Assembly: GCA_964484325.1 (NCBI GenBank)
Contig: CAZAEE010000002.1
Location: forward strand, 1-64,000
Origin: CAYLXX01 sp964484325
GTDB taxonomy: Bacteria > Patescibacteriota > Microgenomatia > UBA1406 > GWC2-37-13
DNA: 64,000 nt
Direction of reading: 5' to 3'
Part shown: one piece after another, positions 40,434 to 49,538 of the stretch
Numbering within the stretch: the stretch's first letter is position 1
Layout: every line of letters starts with the position of its first letter
Translations under genes and position numbers: made by a program
Notes under the pieces: generated by a model
What the model saw: the letters and a program-made list of their open reading frames with translations, nothing else
Database searches by the model: none
What the model was told of the DNA's origin: nothing

Positions 40434-41355
40434 TGTTGGTTAGGCGAACCTTGATGGACTTGATGAAAATATTTGCAAGAGATTTTACACCATCTACTTC
40501 TATCTCCTGTAAACCAACTACCTTCTGGTCACCACATATAACAAAAACCTCTTGTTTAGTTATCTGTGCGATTTGACCTGGTGTACCATAGTACACTACA
40601 TTATGTACCTGAGCTTTCACTATCTTTAAGGCCTTGTTGTTAACATAGGTAAAAGCGCCTGGATATGGATCAGATTGTGCTCGAATAAAGTTATAAATAT
40701 AAAGAGCTGATTTGGACCAATCGACGATACCATCAAAAGGGAACCGCTGCGCACAGTAGGTAGCTTTTGTAGAACTTTGTTTTTTTGGCTTCATTTTTCC
40801 TGATAAAATGGCAGGGTACACAGACTTGATGGTTTGGAGAGTTTTTTTTTCTAATTTCTCAAGTACATTAACAATGTAATCTTGTTTCTGTACAAGAACT
40901 GATCCTTGAGCCCAGATGGGACCTGCATCCATTTCTGTGGTCAAAGTAAATAGTGAAAAACCGACTTTCTTCTCACCATTGATAAGCTGCCATACTAGAG
41001 GAGAACCACCTCGGTATTTGGGCAAGAGTGAGTTATGCAAACCTATAAAACCATAAGGAACTAAGTTCAGTATATGATCATGAATCAACCAATACCAACA
41101 TACGCCAAAACAGAGCTCGGGCTTTAATTTTTCTATGGTTTGCTCGAAATGACCATTGTTTCTGACTATATAAAGAGGTATATGTTTATTTTTGGAGAAA
41201 GAAATAAATTCCTTAAATACAGTTCTTGAATCTGCACTATCATCGAAAGTTACTATGCCCATGAGACTTTCAGGAGATAACCGGTGTAATTCTTTTAATA
41301 CCTGTAAGCCTAATTTCTTACTACCATAAAAAAGCACTCGGTCGATTTTTTTCAT
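40417..41355 (-). CDS. Formyltransferase-family protein with altered active-site Asn
   Basis: A 312-aa formyltransferase-fold protein. The core motif reads IGLHNSLLPKYRGGSPL with His107, and EMDAGPIWAQ with Asp143, at the ArnA spacing of 36. The position of the catalytic Asn (N-x-H in ArnA and Fmt) is Gly105. It is therefore either a subfamily with different residue use or a changed enzyme. Its neighbours (aminotransferase and epimerase at 42382-44483) suggest an amino-sugar substrate. A minus-strand TATAAT lies 17 nt before the ATG. Confidence 0.7.
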   Translation of the reverse strand: MKKIDRVLFYGSKKLGLQVLKELHRLSPESLMGIVTFDDSADSRTVFKEFISFSKNKHIPLYIVRNNGHFEQTIEKLKPELCFGVCWYWLIHDHILNLVPYGFIGLHNSLLPKYRGGSPLVWQLINGEKKVGFSLFTLTTEMDAGPIWAQGSVLVQKQDYIVNVLEKLEKKTLQTIKSVYPAILSGKMKPKKQSSTKATYCAQRFPFDGIVDWSKSALYIYNFIRAQSDPYPGAFTYVNNKALKIVKAQVHNVVYYGTPGQIAQITKQEVFVICGDQKVVGLQEIEVDGVKSLANIFIKSIKVRLTNTILHT

Positions 41356-41444
41356 ATTAAATCTTGAACAGTATTATACAGAATAAACTTTTTTGGATTA
41401 TATGAGAATATCTGAAAAAATTGAGTATAATTCATACTAATCAT

Positions 41445-42395
41445 ATGGCTCGCTATTACGACCTTTCTATAATTATACCTGTCTTTAACGAAGAAGAAAA
41501 TATTTCAAAATTAGTCTCTGTTCTTCATTCGCATATCACCCACCTTGGTCAGATTCGGACTGAAGTTGTTTTCGTTGATGATGGTTCAACTGACAATACG
41601 TATGAGAAATTAAGAAAAACTTCAGGAGTATTGTCTTCCTCACATATCATTAAACTATCACGGAATTTCGGTTCTCACAGTGCGCTCCGAGCTGGTGTAT
41701 ATCACGCACGCGGAAGATTTATCACGTTTTTGAGCGCGGATTTACAAGACCCGTTTGAGGTGATTGTTAAAATGTATCAAAAGTGTCAAGAAGGAGTTAA
41801 CGTCGTCGTAGCTTCTCGTAACAGTGATAACATCACTATGAAAAGAAAGTTTATCTCCGGCATATATGCAAGGCTTGTGCGCAAATTTGTTTTTCCCAAT
41901 TTTCCAAAATCCAACTTCGATATCGTCATGTTTGATCGAAATGTACAAAAAATATTAAATAAACATATTGAGGCGCATTCATCGATTTTTTTGCAACTAT
42001 TTGATTTAGGATTTAATCAGGCAGTTATATCGTATACGAAGCAGGAACGACTTCATGGAGGATCCAAGTGGACGTTCGCTAAAAAACTCAAGTTATTTGT
42101 CGATTCATTTATCGCATTTTCGTACGCGCCTATTCACTTTATCAGTTTTACTGGTATTAGTCTATCTATTGTCGGATTTGTCTGGGCATTGTATGTATTT
42201 GCAAGAACCCTTATTGTTAAAGACGTTCAGTCAGGTTGGCCAACGCTCATTGGTGTTCTTATGATAGGATTTGGCATTACTAATATTTCATTAGGTATAA
42301 TTGCCGAATATATATGGCGCATCTTTGATTTATCTCGTCAAAAACCGACATTTATAATTGATAAAATAGTCACACCTAAACATGAAAAAAAGTAA
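41445..42395 (+). CDS. GT2 polyprenyl-phosphate glycosyltransferase (GtrB/ArnC-like)
   Basis: A 316-aa enzyme: LSIIIPVFNEEENISKLVSV, VVFVDDGSTDNTYEKLR, SADLQDPFEVIVKM, SRNFGSHSALRAGVYHARGR, and two C-terminal membrane helices (about 233-292). This layout is that of GtrB/DPM-type enzymes that load a sugar on undecaprenyl phosphate. The ATG is chosen over a TTG eight codons upstream: TATAAT (41426-41431) and CATACT (41433-41438) lie between them, the latter with a 6-nt gap. It heads the run to 49534. Confidence 0.88.
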   Translation: MARYYDLSIIIPVFNEEENISKLVSVLHSHITHLGQIRTEVVFVDDGSTDNTYEKLRKTSGVLSSSHIIKLSRNFGSHSALRAGVYHARGRFITFLSADLQDPFEVIVKMYQKCQEGVNVVVASRNSDNITMKRKFISGIYARLVRKFVFPNFPKSNFDIVMFDRNVQKILNKHIEAHSSIFLQLFDLGFNQAVISYTKQERLHGGSKWTFAKKLKLFVDSFIAFSYAPIHFISFTGISLSIVGFVWALYVFARTLIVKDVQSGWPTLIGVLMIGFGITNISLGIIAEYIWRIFDLSRQKPTFIIDKIVTPKHEKK

Positions 42396-43350
42396 AATCA
42401 AAAACTCGGTCATTTTAGTTACAGGAGGTGCTGGATTCATCGGTTCACATCTGATCGATCAGCTACTTATTTATAAACCAAAAAAAATCTACTTATTAGA
42501 TAGTCTCTATCGAGGAAAACTGAAAAATATAGCTCACCTTATGAACCATCCTACAGTCGAATTTGTCAAAGGTGATATACGAAATAATAGTCTTGTGAAT
42601 AGATTAATGTCTCGTTCTGACTATTGCTTCCATTTAGCGTCCATTAGTATCAATGCTTGTGCGAGCTACCCACAAAAGGCTTTTGATGTTATGTTGAGCG
42701 GTACCTTCAACATTGCCAGAAGTGCGGTGAAATATAAAGTTAAAAAATTGATTTTTTCCTCAAGTGCTTCAATCTACGGGCTGGCACAGCATTTTCCTAC
42801 CCCAGAAACAGATAATCCCTACAATAATCAAACTTTTTATGGCGCGGCCAAGCTTTTTAGCGAACAGCTCTTGCGCTCCTACCATTATATGTATGGACTT
42901 CCTTATGTTGCACTTCGCTACTTTAATGTCTATGGAGTTAGGATGGATGTGAAAGGAAGATATACTGCGGTATTTATCAAATGGCTCGATTCAATACGAA
43001 ACTCTAACCAACCGATAGTGCACGGAGACGGATCAACGACCATGGACTTTGTTTATGTCACAGATGTCGCTCGGGCTAATATTTTGGCTTTAGAGTCAGA
43101 TGTAACTGACGAAGTCTTTAATATAGGCACTAGCCAGGAAACTAGCCTTAAACAACTTCTGGAACTTCTCTTAAAAATTAATCATGCAAATATAAAGCCA
43201 AAGTATATTGAATCAAAGATGGTCAACCCTGTTCAAAGAAGAAGAGCAGCTATCAAGAAGGCAGAAGCGTTAATCGGATTTAAACCAAAGATTTACCTTG
43301 AAGAAGGCCTTAAGCTTTTATGTGAATGGTACTCAAGCAAAAAAAAATGA
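42382..43350 (+). CDS. NAD-dependent nucleotide-sugar epimerase/dehydratase (SDR)
   Basis: A 322-aa extended SDR. The cofactor motif is VTGGAGFIGSHL, with SSSASIYGLA and the catalytic Y-x3-K in FYGAAKLFSE. ALRYFNVYGVRM and DFVYVTDVARA are typical of GalE/WbpP-like epimerases. It probably interconverts C4 epimers of a UDP- or GDP-sugar. It overlaps the preceding GT2 by 14 nt and the next gene by 4 nt. Confidence 0.85.
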   Translation: MKKSKIKNSVILVTGGAGFIGSHLIDQLLIYKPKKIYLLDSLYRGKLKNIAHLMNHPTVEFVKGDIRNNSLVNRLMSRSDYCFHLASISINACASYPQKAFDVMLSGTFNIARSAVKYKVKKLIFSSSASIYGLAQHFPTPETDNPYNNQTFYGAAKLFSEQLLRSYHYMYGLPYVALRYFNVYGVRMDVKGRYTAVFIKWLDSIRNSNQPIVHGDGSTTMDFVYVTDVARANILALESDVTDEVFNIGTSQETSLKQLLELLLKINHANIKPKYIESKMVNPVQRRRAAIKKAEALIGFKPKIYLEEGLKLLCEWYSSKKK

Positions 43351-44483
43351 TTCCTATAACCAAACCATATATGACTCGGGAAGATGCACGAGCAGCATCA
43401 GAAGTTATCCTTTCGCGATGGCTTACGCAGGGGCCAAAAGTGGAGCTCTTTGAGAAAGCTTTTGCAACCTATGTGAACGCCAAATATGCTGTGGCTGTAT
43501 CTAATTGTACAACCGCTCTCCATTTAGCATTAATTGTAGCTGGTATTGGTCCTGGTGATGAAGTCATCTGTCCATCCCTTAGCTTCATTGCAACAGCCAA
43601 TCCGATTCGCTATGTCGGGGCGATACCTGTATTTGCTGACGTTGATGCAGATACTTATAATTTAGATCCTCACTCTGTTGAGTCATCTATTACTCGTAAA
43701 ACACGGGCAATTATGGTAGTACATCAACTAGGAATGCCGGCTGATATAAGTGCTTTTAAACAGATTGCTAATAAACATAAACTTCTGATAATTGAGGATG
43801 CTGCTGCTGCGGCCGGATCGATGTTCAAAGGAAAAAAAATTGGTTCTCATTCAGATCTAGTCTGTTTTTCGTTTCATCCGCGCAAAATCATTACCACGGG
43901 GGAAGGAGGAATGATAACTACATCTAATAAAAAGTATTATGAACGACTGAAACGCTTAAGACAACATGGTATGTCAATCAATGATCTAACAAGACATCGA
44001 TCAAAAACTCTCATGTTTGAAGATTATATAGAGATCGGATACAACTACCGTATGAGCGATATCCAAGCTGCAGTCGGTATTACACAGCTGAAGAAAATAG
44101 ACTGGTTGATAAAAAAGCGCAGACAAATCGTACATGCCTATAACAAAGCCTTTCGAGAAATTAATTGTTTACACACCCCTTACGAACCGCCTCAATACTT
44201 CAGTAACTTTCAAACTTACATGATCTATCTAAGAAAAAATTGTCCGATTACTCGCATGAGCTTAATGAAGCAGTTACATACACTAGGTATTTCCACAAGA
44301 AATGGCATCACCGCAATTCACAAAACACTCGTTTATAAAGACTACAATAAACTCCATTTGCCAATTACTGAGGAGATAAGTAATCAAGGTATTACACTTC
44401 CATTATTTCCAGAGATGACGTCTCAAGATACGCAACGCGTTATTGTCGCTCTGACGACTTTACTCACGAAAAAAAATAAATAG
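43347..44483 (+). CDS. PLP-dependent sugar aminotransferase (DegT/DnrJ/EryC1, perosamine-synthase-like)
   Basis: A 378-aa enzyme. The PLP Lys is K180 (FSFHPRKIITTGEGGMIT), with NCTTALHLAL and IEDAAAAAGSMFKGK. The S-F-H-P-R-K-x-I-T-T-G-E-G-G pattern is common in 4-aminotransferases for nucleotide sugars. The ATG at 43347 makes an ATGA overlap with the epimerase; a longer start seven codons earlier is possible. It is likely to work with the adjacent epimerase and the 40417 formyltransferase on an amino sugar. Confidence 0.85.
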   Translation: MIPITKPYMTREDARAASEVILSRWLTQGPKVELFEKAFATYVNAKYAVAVSNCTTALHLALIVAGIGPGDEVICPSLSFIATANPIRYVGAIPVFADVDADTYNLDPHSVESSITRKTRAIMVVHQLGMPADISAFKQIANKHKLLIIEDAAAAAGSMFKGKKIGSHSDLVCFSFHPRKIITTGEGGMITTSNKKYYERLKRLRQHGMSINDLTRHRSKTLMFEDYIEIGYNYRMSDIQAAVGITQLKKIDWLIKKRRQIVHAYNKAFREINCLHTPYEPPQYFSNFQTYMIYLRKNCPITRMSLMKQLHTLGISTRNGITAIHKTLVYKDYNKLHLPITEEISNQGITLPLFPEMTSQDTQRVIVALTTLLTKKNK

Positions 44484-44484
44484 T

Positions 44485-46668
44485 ATGAAAAAAGTATTGA
44501 TCACAGGCTCAGCCGGACTTATCGGGTCTGAGGCTGTGAAGTTTTTTGCAGATAAGGGCTTTGAAATTTATGGTATTGACAACAATATGCGGGCTTATTT
44601 TTTTGGCCAAGAGGCTAGTACGATTTGGAATCGTAAACGACTTGAGGAAAAATACATACAATACCATCACAACAATCTTGATATCCGAGATCAAGATGCT
44701 GTCGAGCAGATATTTAAAAGAAATAAATTTGACCTGATCATTCATACGGCAGCTCAGCCATCACATGATTGGGCTGCCAAAGAGCCGTACACAGACTTCA
44801 GTGTTAATGCCAATGGTACATTGATCCTTCTTGAAAATATGCGAAAATACTCGCCTGATGCTGTATTTATCTTCACCTCAACCAACAAAGTTTATGGCGA
44901 TACACCAAATACTCTACCTCTTATTGAACTGGATACCCGGTGGGAGTTGCCAAAAAGTCATAAATACTATCGCGGAATTGATGAATCAATGAGTCTTGAT
45001 GATAGTAAACACAGTATTTTTGGCGCCTCCAAAGTAGCAGCTGACATCATGGTGCAAGAATATGGGAAGTACTTCAATCTGAAAACTGCTGTTTTTCGAG
45101 GTGGTTGTCTCACAGGACCGGCTCATTCAGGTACAAAGCTCCATGGGTTTTTAGCGTACCTGATTCGTTGTGTAGCCACTGGTCGAAAATACTCAATTTA
45201 CGGGTATAAAAGTAAACAAGTACGCGATAACATTCACTCATTCGATCTGGTGAATGCTTTCTATCATTTTTACCTTCACCCAAGACAAGGGGAAGCCTAC
45301 AATATGGGAGGTTCAAGACATGCAAATATATCAATGCTTGAAGCAATTCAAAAAACTGAACGAATTTTAAACAGAAAAATTAATCTTGAATATGTCGATA
45401 AACCACGACAAGGGGATCATATCTGGTACATTTCCGATGTTTCCAAGTTTCAAAACCACTATCCCAACTGGCATTATGAATATGACATAGATCGCATAAT
45501 TGACGAGATTTGTACGCTCGGTCATTTCGCCGCCGAATCAAAAGGCTCATCTACCCTGACAATCTTTGAAGGTGAAACTATCAAAAAGAACAAACTTGAC
45601 TCAGCCATGCTTTTTTCCCATGTGACTGATGCATTTGGTCCAGCCCAAGCATTGAAGCGCTATATAGCATCTCAAACTTCATATAGCGCAGTGACCGAAC
45701 ATTCTCTTGAAAAAACCACTCGCAAACCCTTGACAGTGTTTGGCGATATTGCCATGAACATCAGCTGGTATCGTAGACAAAATTCCATTCATATGCTCTT
45801 TGCGATCAACCCGATCAATGCCCTGAGTGCGTCAATTCTTAAACTTATGGGCAAAAAATTCACTTATATTTATTACACGCTTGATTACTCTTCCTACCGC
45901 TTCAGTAATCCTGTATTGAATATCGCATATCACCTGATAGATCGGGCGAGTCTTAAACTAGCAGATTATGTCTGGAGCACCTCACCGGAAGTACAGCAAA
46001 TTCGCTCAAAAATGGGAGTAATAGATAAAAAAAATATTCTAGTGCGCAATGGTATCAAACAAATCGGTCGTGTTCAATCAGCCGAAAAAAAATCTAGCAA
46101 GCTACGTGCAAAACTTCTCATAGATGGTTTTTTTTCCAAGACGTCAACTATTACTCTGGCAATTGAGTCATTGGCAAAACTGAAAAAAGCTTTTCCTCAG
46201 ATCTCACTGACCATCATCTTAGGCCACGCAAATAAATCTAAAATTCTTTCGGTAATTAAAAGACATCGTCTTTCTCAGTTTATTCATCTTGTTGAAAATG
46301 TCACCCATGATCGCTTTTTTGACGAGTATACCGACTTTGGTATCGGTCTTGGTCTATTTGACGAAACTCCCTATAGCCCAGCTTATTTTAAAGACCCATC
46401 AGAGATAAAAGAGTTTTTAGCAGCCGGTTTACCGGTAATCTGTAGTCAAGGTATTACTCTTTCTCAAGAAATTGAAAGTGAGAAAATGGGCCTGGTTGTA
46501 AAAAACTCAGTTATATCTATTTCCGAAGCTATTTTCCAATTACTAACTAACAAAAAAATGTATAGTGCATATAGTAGAAATGCACTTCATTATGCATCAC
46601 AGGTAGTTTGGGACTCCATATTTAACAACGCATTAAATATTATCTTAAAAGGTGAAAACAGTCAATAA
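44485..46668 (+). CDS. Fusion: SDR epimerase (CDP-paratose 2-epimerase-like) plus GT4 glycosyltransferase
   Basis: A 727-aa two-domain protein. Residues 1-345 are an extended SDR (KKVLITGSAGLIGSEAVKFF, NNMRAYFFGQEAS, FTSTNKVYGDTP), close to CDP-paratose/tyvelose 2-epimerases. The usual Tyr of Y-x3-K is Phe (FGASK). Residues about 375-725 form a GT-B domain (YTLDYSSYRFSNPVLNIAYH, LKLADYVWSTSPEVQ, DPSEIKEFLAAGLPVICSQG). This half resembles the next gene. One polypeptide could make and transfer the same sugar. No frameshift or internal stop is present, so the fusion is real in this sequence. Confidence 0.8.
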   Translation: MKKVLITGSAGLIGSEAVKFFADKGFEIYGIDNNMRAYFFGQEASTIWNRKRLEEKYIQYHHNNLDIRDQDAVEQIFKRNKFDLIIHTAAQPSHDWAAKEPYTDFSVNANGTLILLENMRKYSPDAVFIFTSTNKVYGDTPNTLPLIELDTRWELPKSHKYYRGIDESMSLDDSKHSIFGASKVAADIMVQEYGKYFNLKTAVFRGGCLTGPAHSGTKLHGFLAYLIRCVATGRKYSIYGYKSKQVRDNIHSFDLVNAFYHFYLHPRQGEAYNMGGSRHANISMLEAIQKTERILNRKINLEYVDKPRQGDHIWYISDVSKFQNHYPNWHYEYDIDRIIDEICTLGHFAAESKGSSTLTIFEGETIKKNKLDSAMLFSHVTDAFGPAQALKRYIASQTSYSAVTEHSLEKTTRKPLTVFGDIAMNISWYRRQNSIHMLFAINPINALSASILKLMGKKFTYIYYTLDYSSYRFSNPVLNIAYHLIDRASLKLADYVWSTSPEVQQIRSKMGVIDKKNILVRNGIKQIGRVQSAEKKSSKLRAKLLIDGFFSKTSTITLAIESLAKLKKAFPQISLTIILGHANKSKILSVIKRHRLSQFIHLVENVTHDRFFDEYTDFGIGLGLFDETPYSPAYFKDPSEIKEFLAAGLPVICSQGITLSQEIESEKMGLVVKNSVISISEAIFQLLTNKKMYSAYSRNALHYASQVVWDSIFNNALNIILKGENSQ

Positions 46669-47791
46669 AAGTATCATCATTGCCACTCACTACCTGGTCT
46701 ACGGCACACCACAAGCACTGCGAGATTACCTTATTGCCCACAAAGTGAAAAGACTTCTTTATATATCGCACCCGCTTTTTATCGATGCTACTCGCTCTTT
46801 TGCTGAACTTCTTCAAAATGGAAGAATTATTGACACCATGCAGTCGAAGACTCGCTTTCGGGTAACTTTTTTAAACTACATTTTTGAAATGTACCTTACC
46901 TTGAAGTGGTTTTTTAAAAAGCGGGCAATCTATGAGGCTTATTTTGGAGTTGATCCATTAAATACGTTACCTGGTTTACTCCTAAGGTCGATAGGGCAAG
47001 TGAAAAAAGTCATATACTACACAATTGATTTCGCACCAAATCGCTTTGATAACAAAGTTTTAAATACGATTTATCACAAAATTGACGCTTTTTGTCTAAA
47101 ACACGCTGATGAGACCTGGAACGTTTCTCCCCGTATTGCTGAAGGAAGAGAAAAACTGAAAGGATTAAAGCATACTGTCTATAATCGCCAAAAAATCGTG
47201 CCTATTGGTATCTGGTACGACAAAGTGAAACGGCTGCCTTTTAATAAGGTGAAAAAACACCAACTGTTTTACCTGGGACATTTGATGGAGTCGGCCGGTG
47301 TGCAACTGGTACTGGACGCTGTTCCCGAAATTGTCAAAAAAATTCCTGACTTTCATTTCTTAATTGTCGGTGGCGGGGAATACGAAGAAGCATTACGAAA
47401 AAAGGCAAAAGTCATGCATCTTGAGAAATCCGTTACTTTTACCGGCTGGGTAAAGAATCGTAAAAAACTAGATACTATCATGGCTGATTCTGCTTTAGCC
47501 ATTGCTCCGTATGATAAGCGTTTGAGTAAAACTACTGGATATTCTGATCCGACGAAGCTGAAAGATTATTTGTCTGCTGGTTTACCCATTATCCTAACCG
47601 ACCTTCCTCATAATGCTCAGGATATCGCTAAAAACCACTGTGGAGTAGTCATCGAGTATGATATAAAGGCAGTTATAAAGGCCGTGACTGAACTACTTTC
47701 TGATGAAAAAAAATTACAGTTGTATCGAGAAAATGCTCTTAAGTATGCTCAAAAGTTCGACTGGAACAGAATATATGAAAAATATTTTTAA
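46652..47791 (+). CDS. GT4 glycosyltransferase
   Basis: A 379-aa GT-B enzyme: YTIDFAPNRFDNKVLNTIYH, KHADETWNVSPRIAEGREKL, KHQLFYLGHLMESAGVQLVL, FTGWVKNRKKL, and the donor-site DPTKLKDYLSAGLPIILTDL. It is a clear paralogue of the C-terminal half of the previous protein. The GTG start lies inside the last codons of that gene (17-nt overlap). The donor may be a related sugar. Confidence 0.83.
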   Translation: MKTVNKSIIIATHYLVYGTPQALRDYLIAHKVKRLLYISHPLFIDATRSFAELLQNGRIIDTMQSKTRFRVTFLNYIFEMYLTLKWFFKKRAIYEAYFGVDPLNTLPGLLLRSIGQVKKVIYYTIDFAPNRFDNKVLNTIYHKIDAFCLKHADETWNVSPRIAEGREKLKGLKHTVYNRQKIVPIGIWYDKVKRLPFNKVKKHQLFYLGHLMESAGVQLVLDAVPEIVKKIPDFHFLIVGGGEYEEALRKKAKVMHLEKSVTFTGWVKNRKKLDTIMADSALAIAPYDKRLSKTTGYSDPTKLKDYLSAGLPIILTDLPHNAQDIAKNHCGVVIEYDIKAVIKAVTELLSDEKKLQLYRENALKYAQKFDWNRIYEKYF

Positions 47792-48503
47792 AAAATTTAA
47801 AATCTATGGCTTCAAACGGTTTATGATATTTGCCTTTATTGACATAAAAAATAAAGTGTTGCTACAGTGGATAAAGCATTCTTACAGCCAACACGGAGAA
47901 GATCTCGTAATCGATAAGTTTCTCGGGTACAAAAAAAAAGGTTTTTATGTAGACATTGGCGCATATGATCCTGATAGATTCAGCAATACCAAAAGATTTT
48001 ACCTGAAAGGGTGGCGGGGGATCAACATTGAGCCGGACTCAATAAACTATTCACGGTTTCAATCAAAACGATCACGCGATATTAACTTGAATATCGGTAT
48101 TGGAGCAGCGAACAAGCCATTGTTGTTTTATGTCTTTATTCCCGATACCTTGTCAACTTTTTCCCAGGATGAAGCGAAAAACTACATGATGCAAGGATAT
48201 CAACTGGTCAAAAAAATTAACGTGCCTGTTAAACGCTTAACTGATGTCTTTAAAAAAAGTCTCCCAAAAAATACTATTGATTTTATGAGTATTGACACAG
48301 AGGGATTCGAAATGGAAGTCCTCAAAAATAATGATTGGCGCAAATATCGCCCGCGGCTGATGTGTATTGAAACCAGTCATCACAACATGTCGCCGAAAGA
48401 GTATAAACAGAAAAAAATTTTGGAAAACTACATTAATAAAATAGGCTATAAAAAGGTATTTACCAATAATGTAAATTCACTGTATCTTGACGAAAAAAAA
48501 TGA
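47775..48503 (+). CDS. FkbM-family SAM-dependent methyltransferase
   Basis: A 242-aa protein. SQHGEDLVIDKFLGY and KGFYVDIGAYDPDRFSNTKR (SAM-binding motif I), then GWRGINIEPD and DFMSIDTEGFEMEVLKNNDW, are FkbM hallmarks. FkbM enzymes O-methylate sugars, often the non-reducing end of a surface glycan. The ATG at 47775 gives a 17-nt overlap with the GT4 gene; a longer in-frame start 24 codons earlier would lie deep in that gene. ATGA overlap with the next gene. Confidence 0.88.
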   Translation: MKNIFKKFKIYGFKRFMIFAFIDIKNKVLLQWIKHSYSQHGEDLVIDKFLGYKKKGFYVDIGAYDPDRFSNTKRFYLKGWRGINIEPDSINYSRFQSKRSRDINLNIGIGAANKPLLFYVFIPDTLSTFSQDEAKNYMMQGYQLVKKINVPVKRLTDVFKKSLPKNTIDFMSIDTEGFEMEVLKNNDWRKYRPRLMCIETSHHNMSPKEYKQKKILENYINKIGYKKVFTNNVNSLYLDEKK

Positions 48504-49534
48504 CTTCAAAAAATCCTACCATAACAATAGTTTTACCTACTTACAATCGGCCATATTATCTGAAAAAAACTATTCAAACGATTCTTAATCAAGATTACCC
48601 ATATTTTGAACTGCTTATTCTTGACGATGCTTCGACTGACAATACCCAAGAAGTAGTCGAAGCTATTCAAGATAAAAGAATTTCCTATGTGCGAAACAAA
48701 AAGAACCTTGGCTACGGGCAAAATTTACGAAACGGGTTTAAGTTCGCCAAAGGCAAATATATCTTTTTAATATCAGACGATGATCTTATTATGCAAACTG
48801 ATACAGTGTCTCATGTTATTAAAAAAATGGAGTCAACTCAGGCAGGTTACGCTCAGCTGGGACTTATGTACTATGATGACGACTGGTTTAGACCTACTTC
48901 ACTTGATCATGTTGGTGAGAAGGAGTTTTATCTACCACCAAGTGAAGACATTATCCTTAAGACGCTCAACTGGCACTTTGGCAGCATATCGGGAAATATT
49001 TTCAGAAAAGATCTGGTAAAACAGGAGGATCTTATTGATGATGTCTGGTGGCCGTACTTTAAAGCCATTTATCGGGCGATTTTGAAACATGGGTGTGTCT
49101 ATTTCGGTCATCACTTCATCGTTGCACGAATCAGTACAACCGGACTTATCAAATGGTTGGATATGAAGGTCAATAAAGACTTTTATATGAATTTACTCTT
49201 TGAAATTTATAAAGAGTTTGATGCATCAGAAGAACGTTTAGCAATGTTTAAAAAAAATCGGCTTGACTTCGTATTAAGTACACTTGTTGGCATAAAATAC
49301 TACACTTCAAATGCAAACATCAAAAGTATGGCCAAAGAAATCGTCAGGAACAGACCTGAGTATCTATTTGAGTTAGACTTTTGGCGGCCAGTTGTAACCG
49401 CACTTTGTATGCCTAAAATTTTACTTAGTATTCTAAGAAAGGTGCGGCTTGAAATATCAAAAATTAAGATGAAAAACTATATCAAAAAAATTGCTCTGGA
49501 AAAAAATCTTACAAAGTCTCTTCAATCGAAGTAA
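48500..49534 (+). CDS. GT2 glycosyltransferase
   Basis: A 344-aa enzyme: TITIVLPTYNRPYYLKKTIQ, ELLILDDASTDNTQEVVE, NLGYGQNLRNGFKFAKGKYI, FLISDDDLIMQTD (metal-binding DDD). The long C-terminal part is soluble and basic. Coupled to the FkbM methyltransferase by ATGA; last gene of the 41445-49534 run, 4 nt from the convergent rfbH end. Confidence 0.85.
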   Translation: MTSKNPTITIVLPTYNRPYYLKKTIQTILNQDYPYFELLILDDASTDNTQEVVEAIQDKRISYVRNKKNLGYGQNLRNGFKFAKGKYIFLISDDDLIMQTDTVSHVIKKMESTQAGYAQLGLMYYDDDWFRPTSLDHVGEKEFYLPPSEDIILKTLNWHFGSISGNIFRKDLVKQEDLIDDVWWPYFKAIYRAILKHGCVYFGHHFIVARISTTGLIKWLDMKVNKDFYMNLLFEIYKEFDASEERLAMFKKNRLDFVLSTLVGIKYYTSNANIKSMAKEIVRNRPEYLFELDFWRPVVTALCMPKILLSILRKVRLEISKIKMKNYIKKIALEKNLTKSLQSK

Positions 49535-49538
49535 CCTT

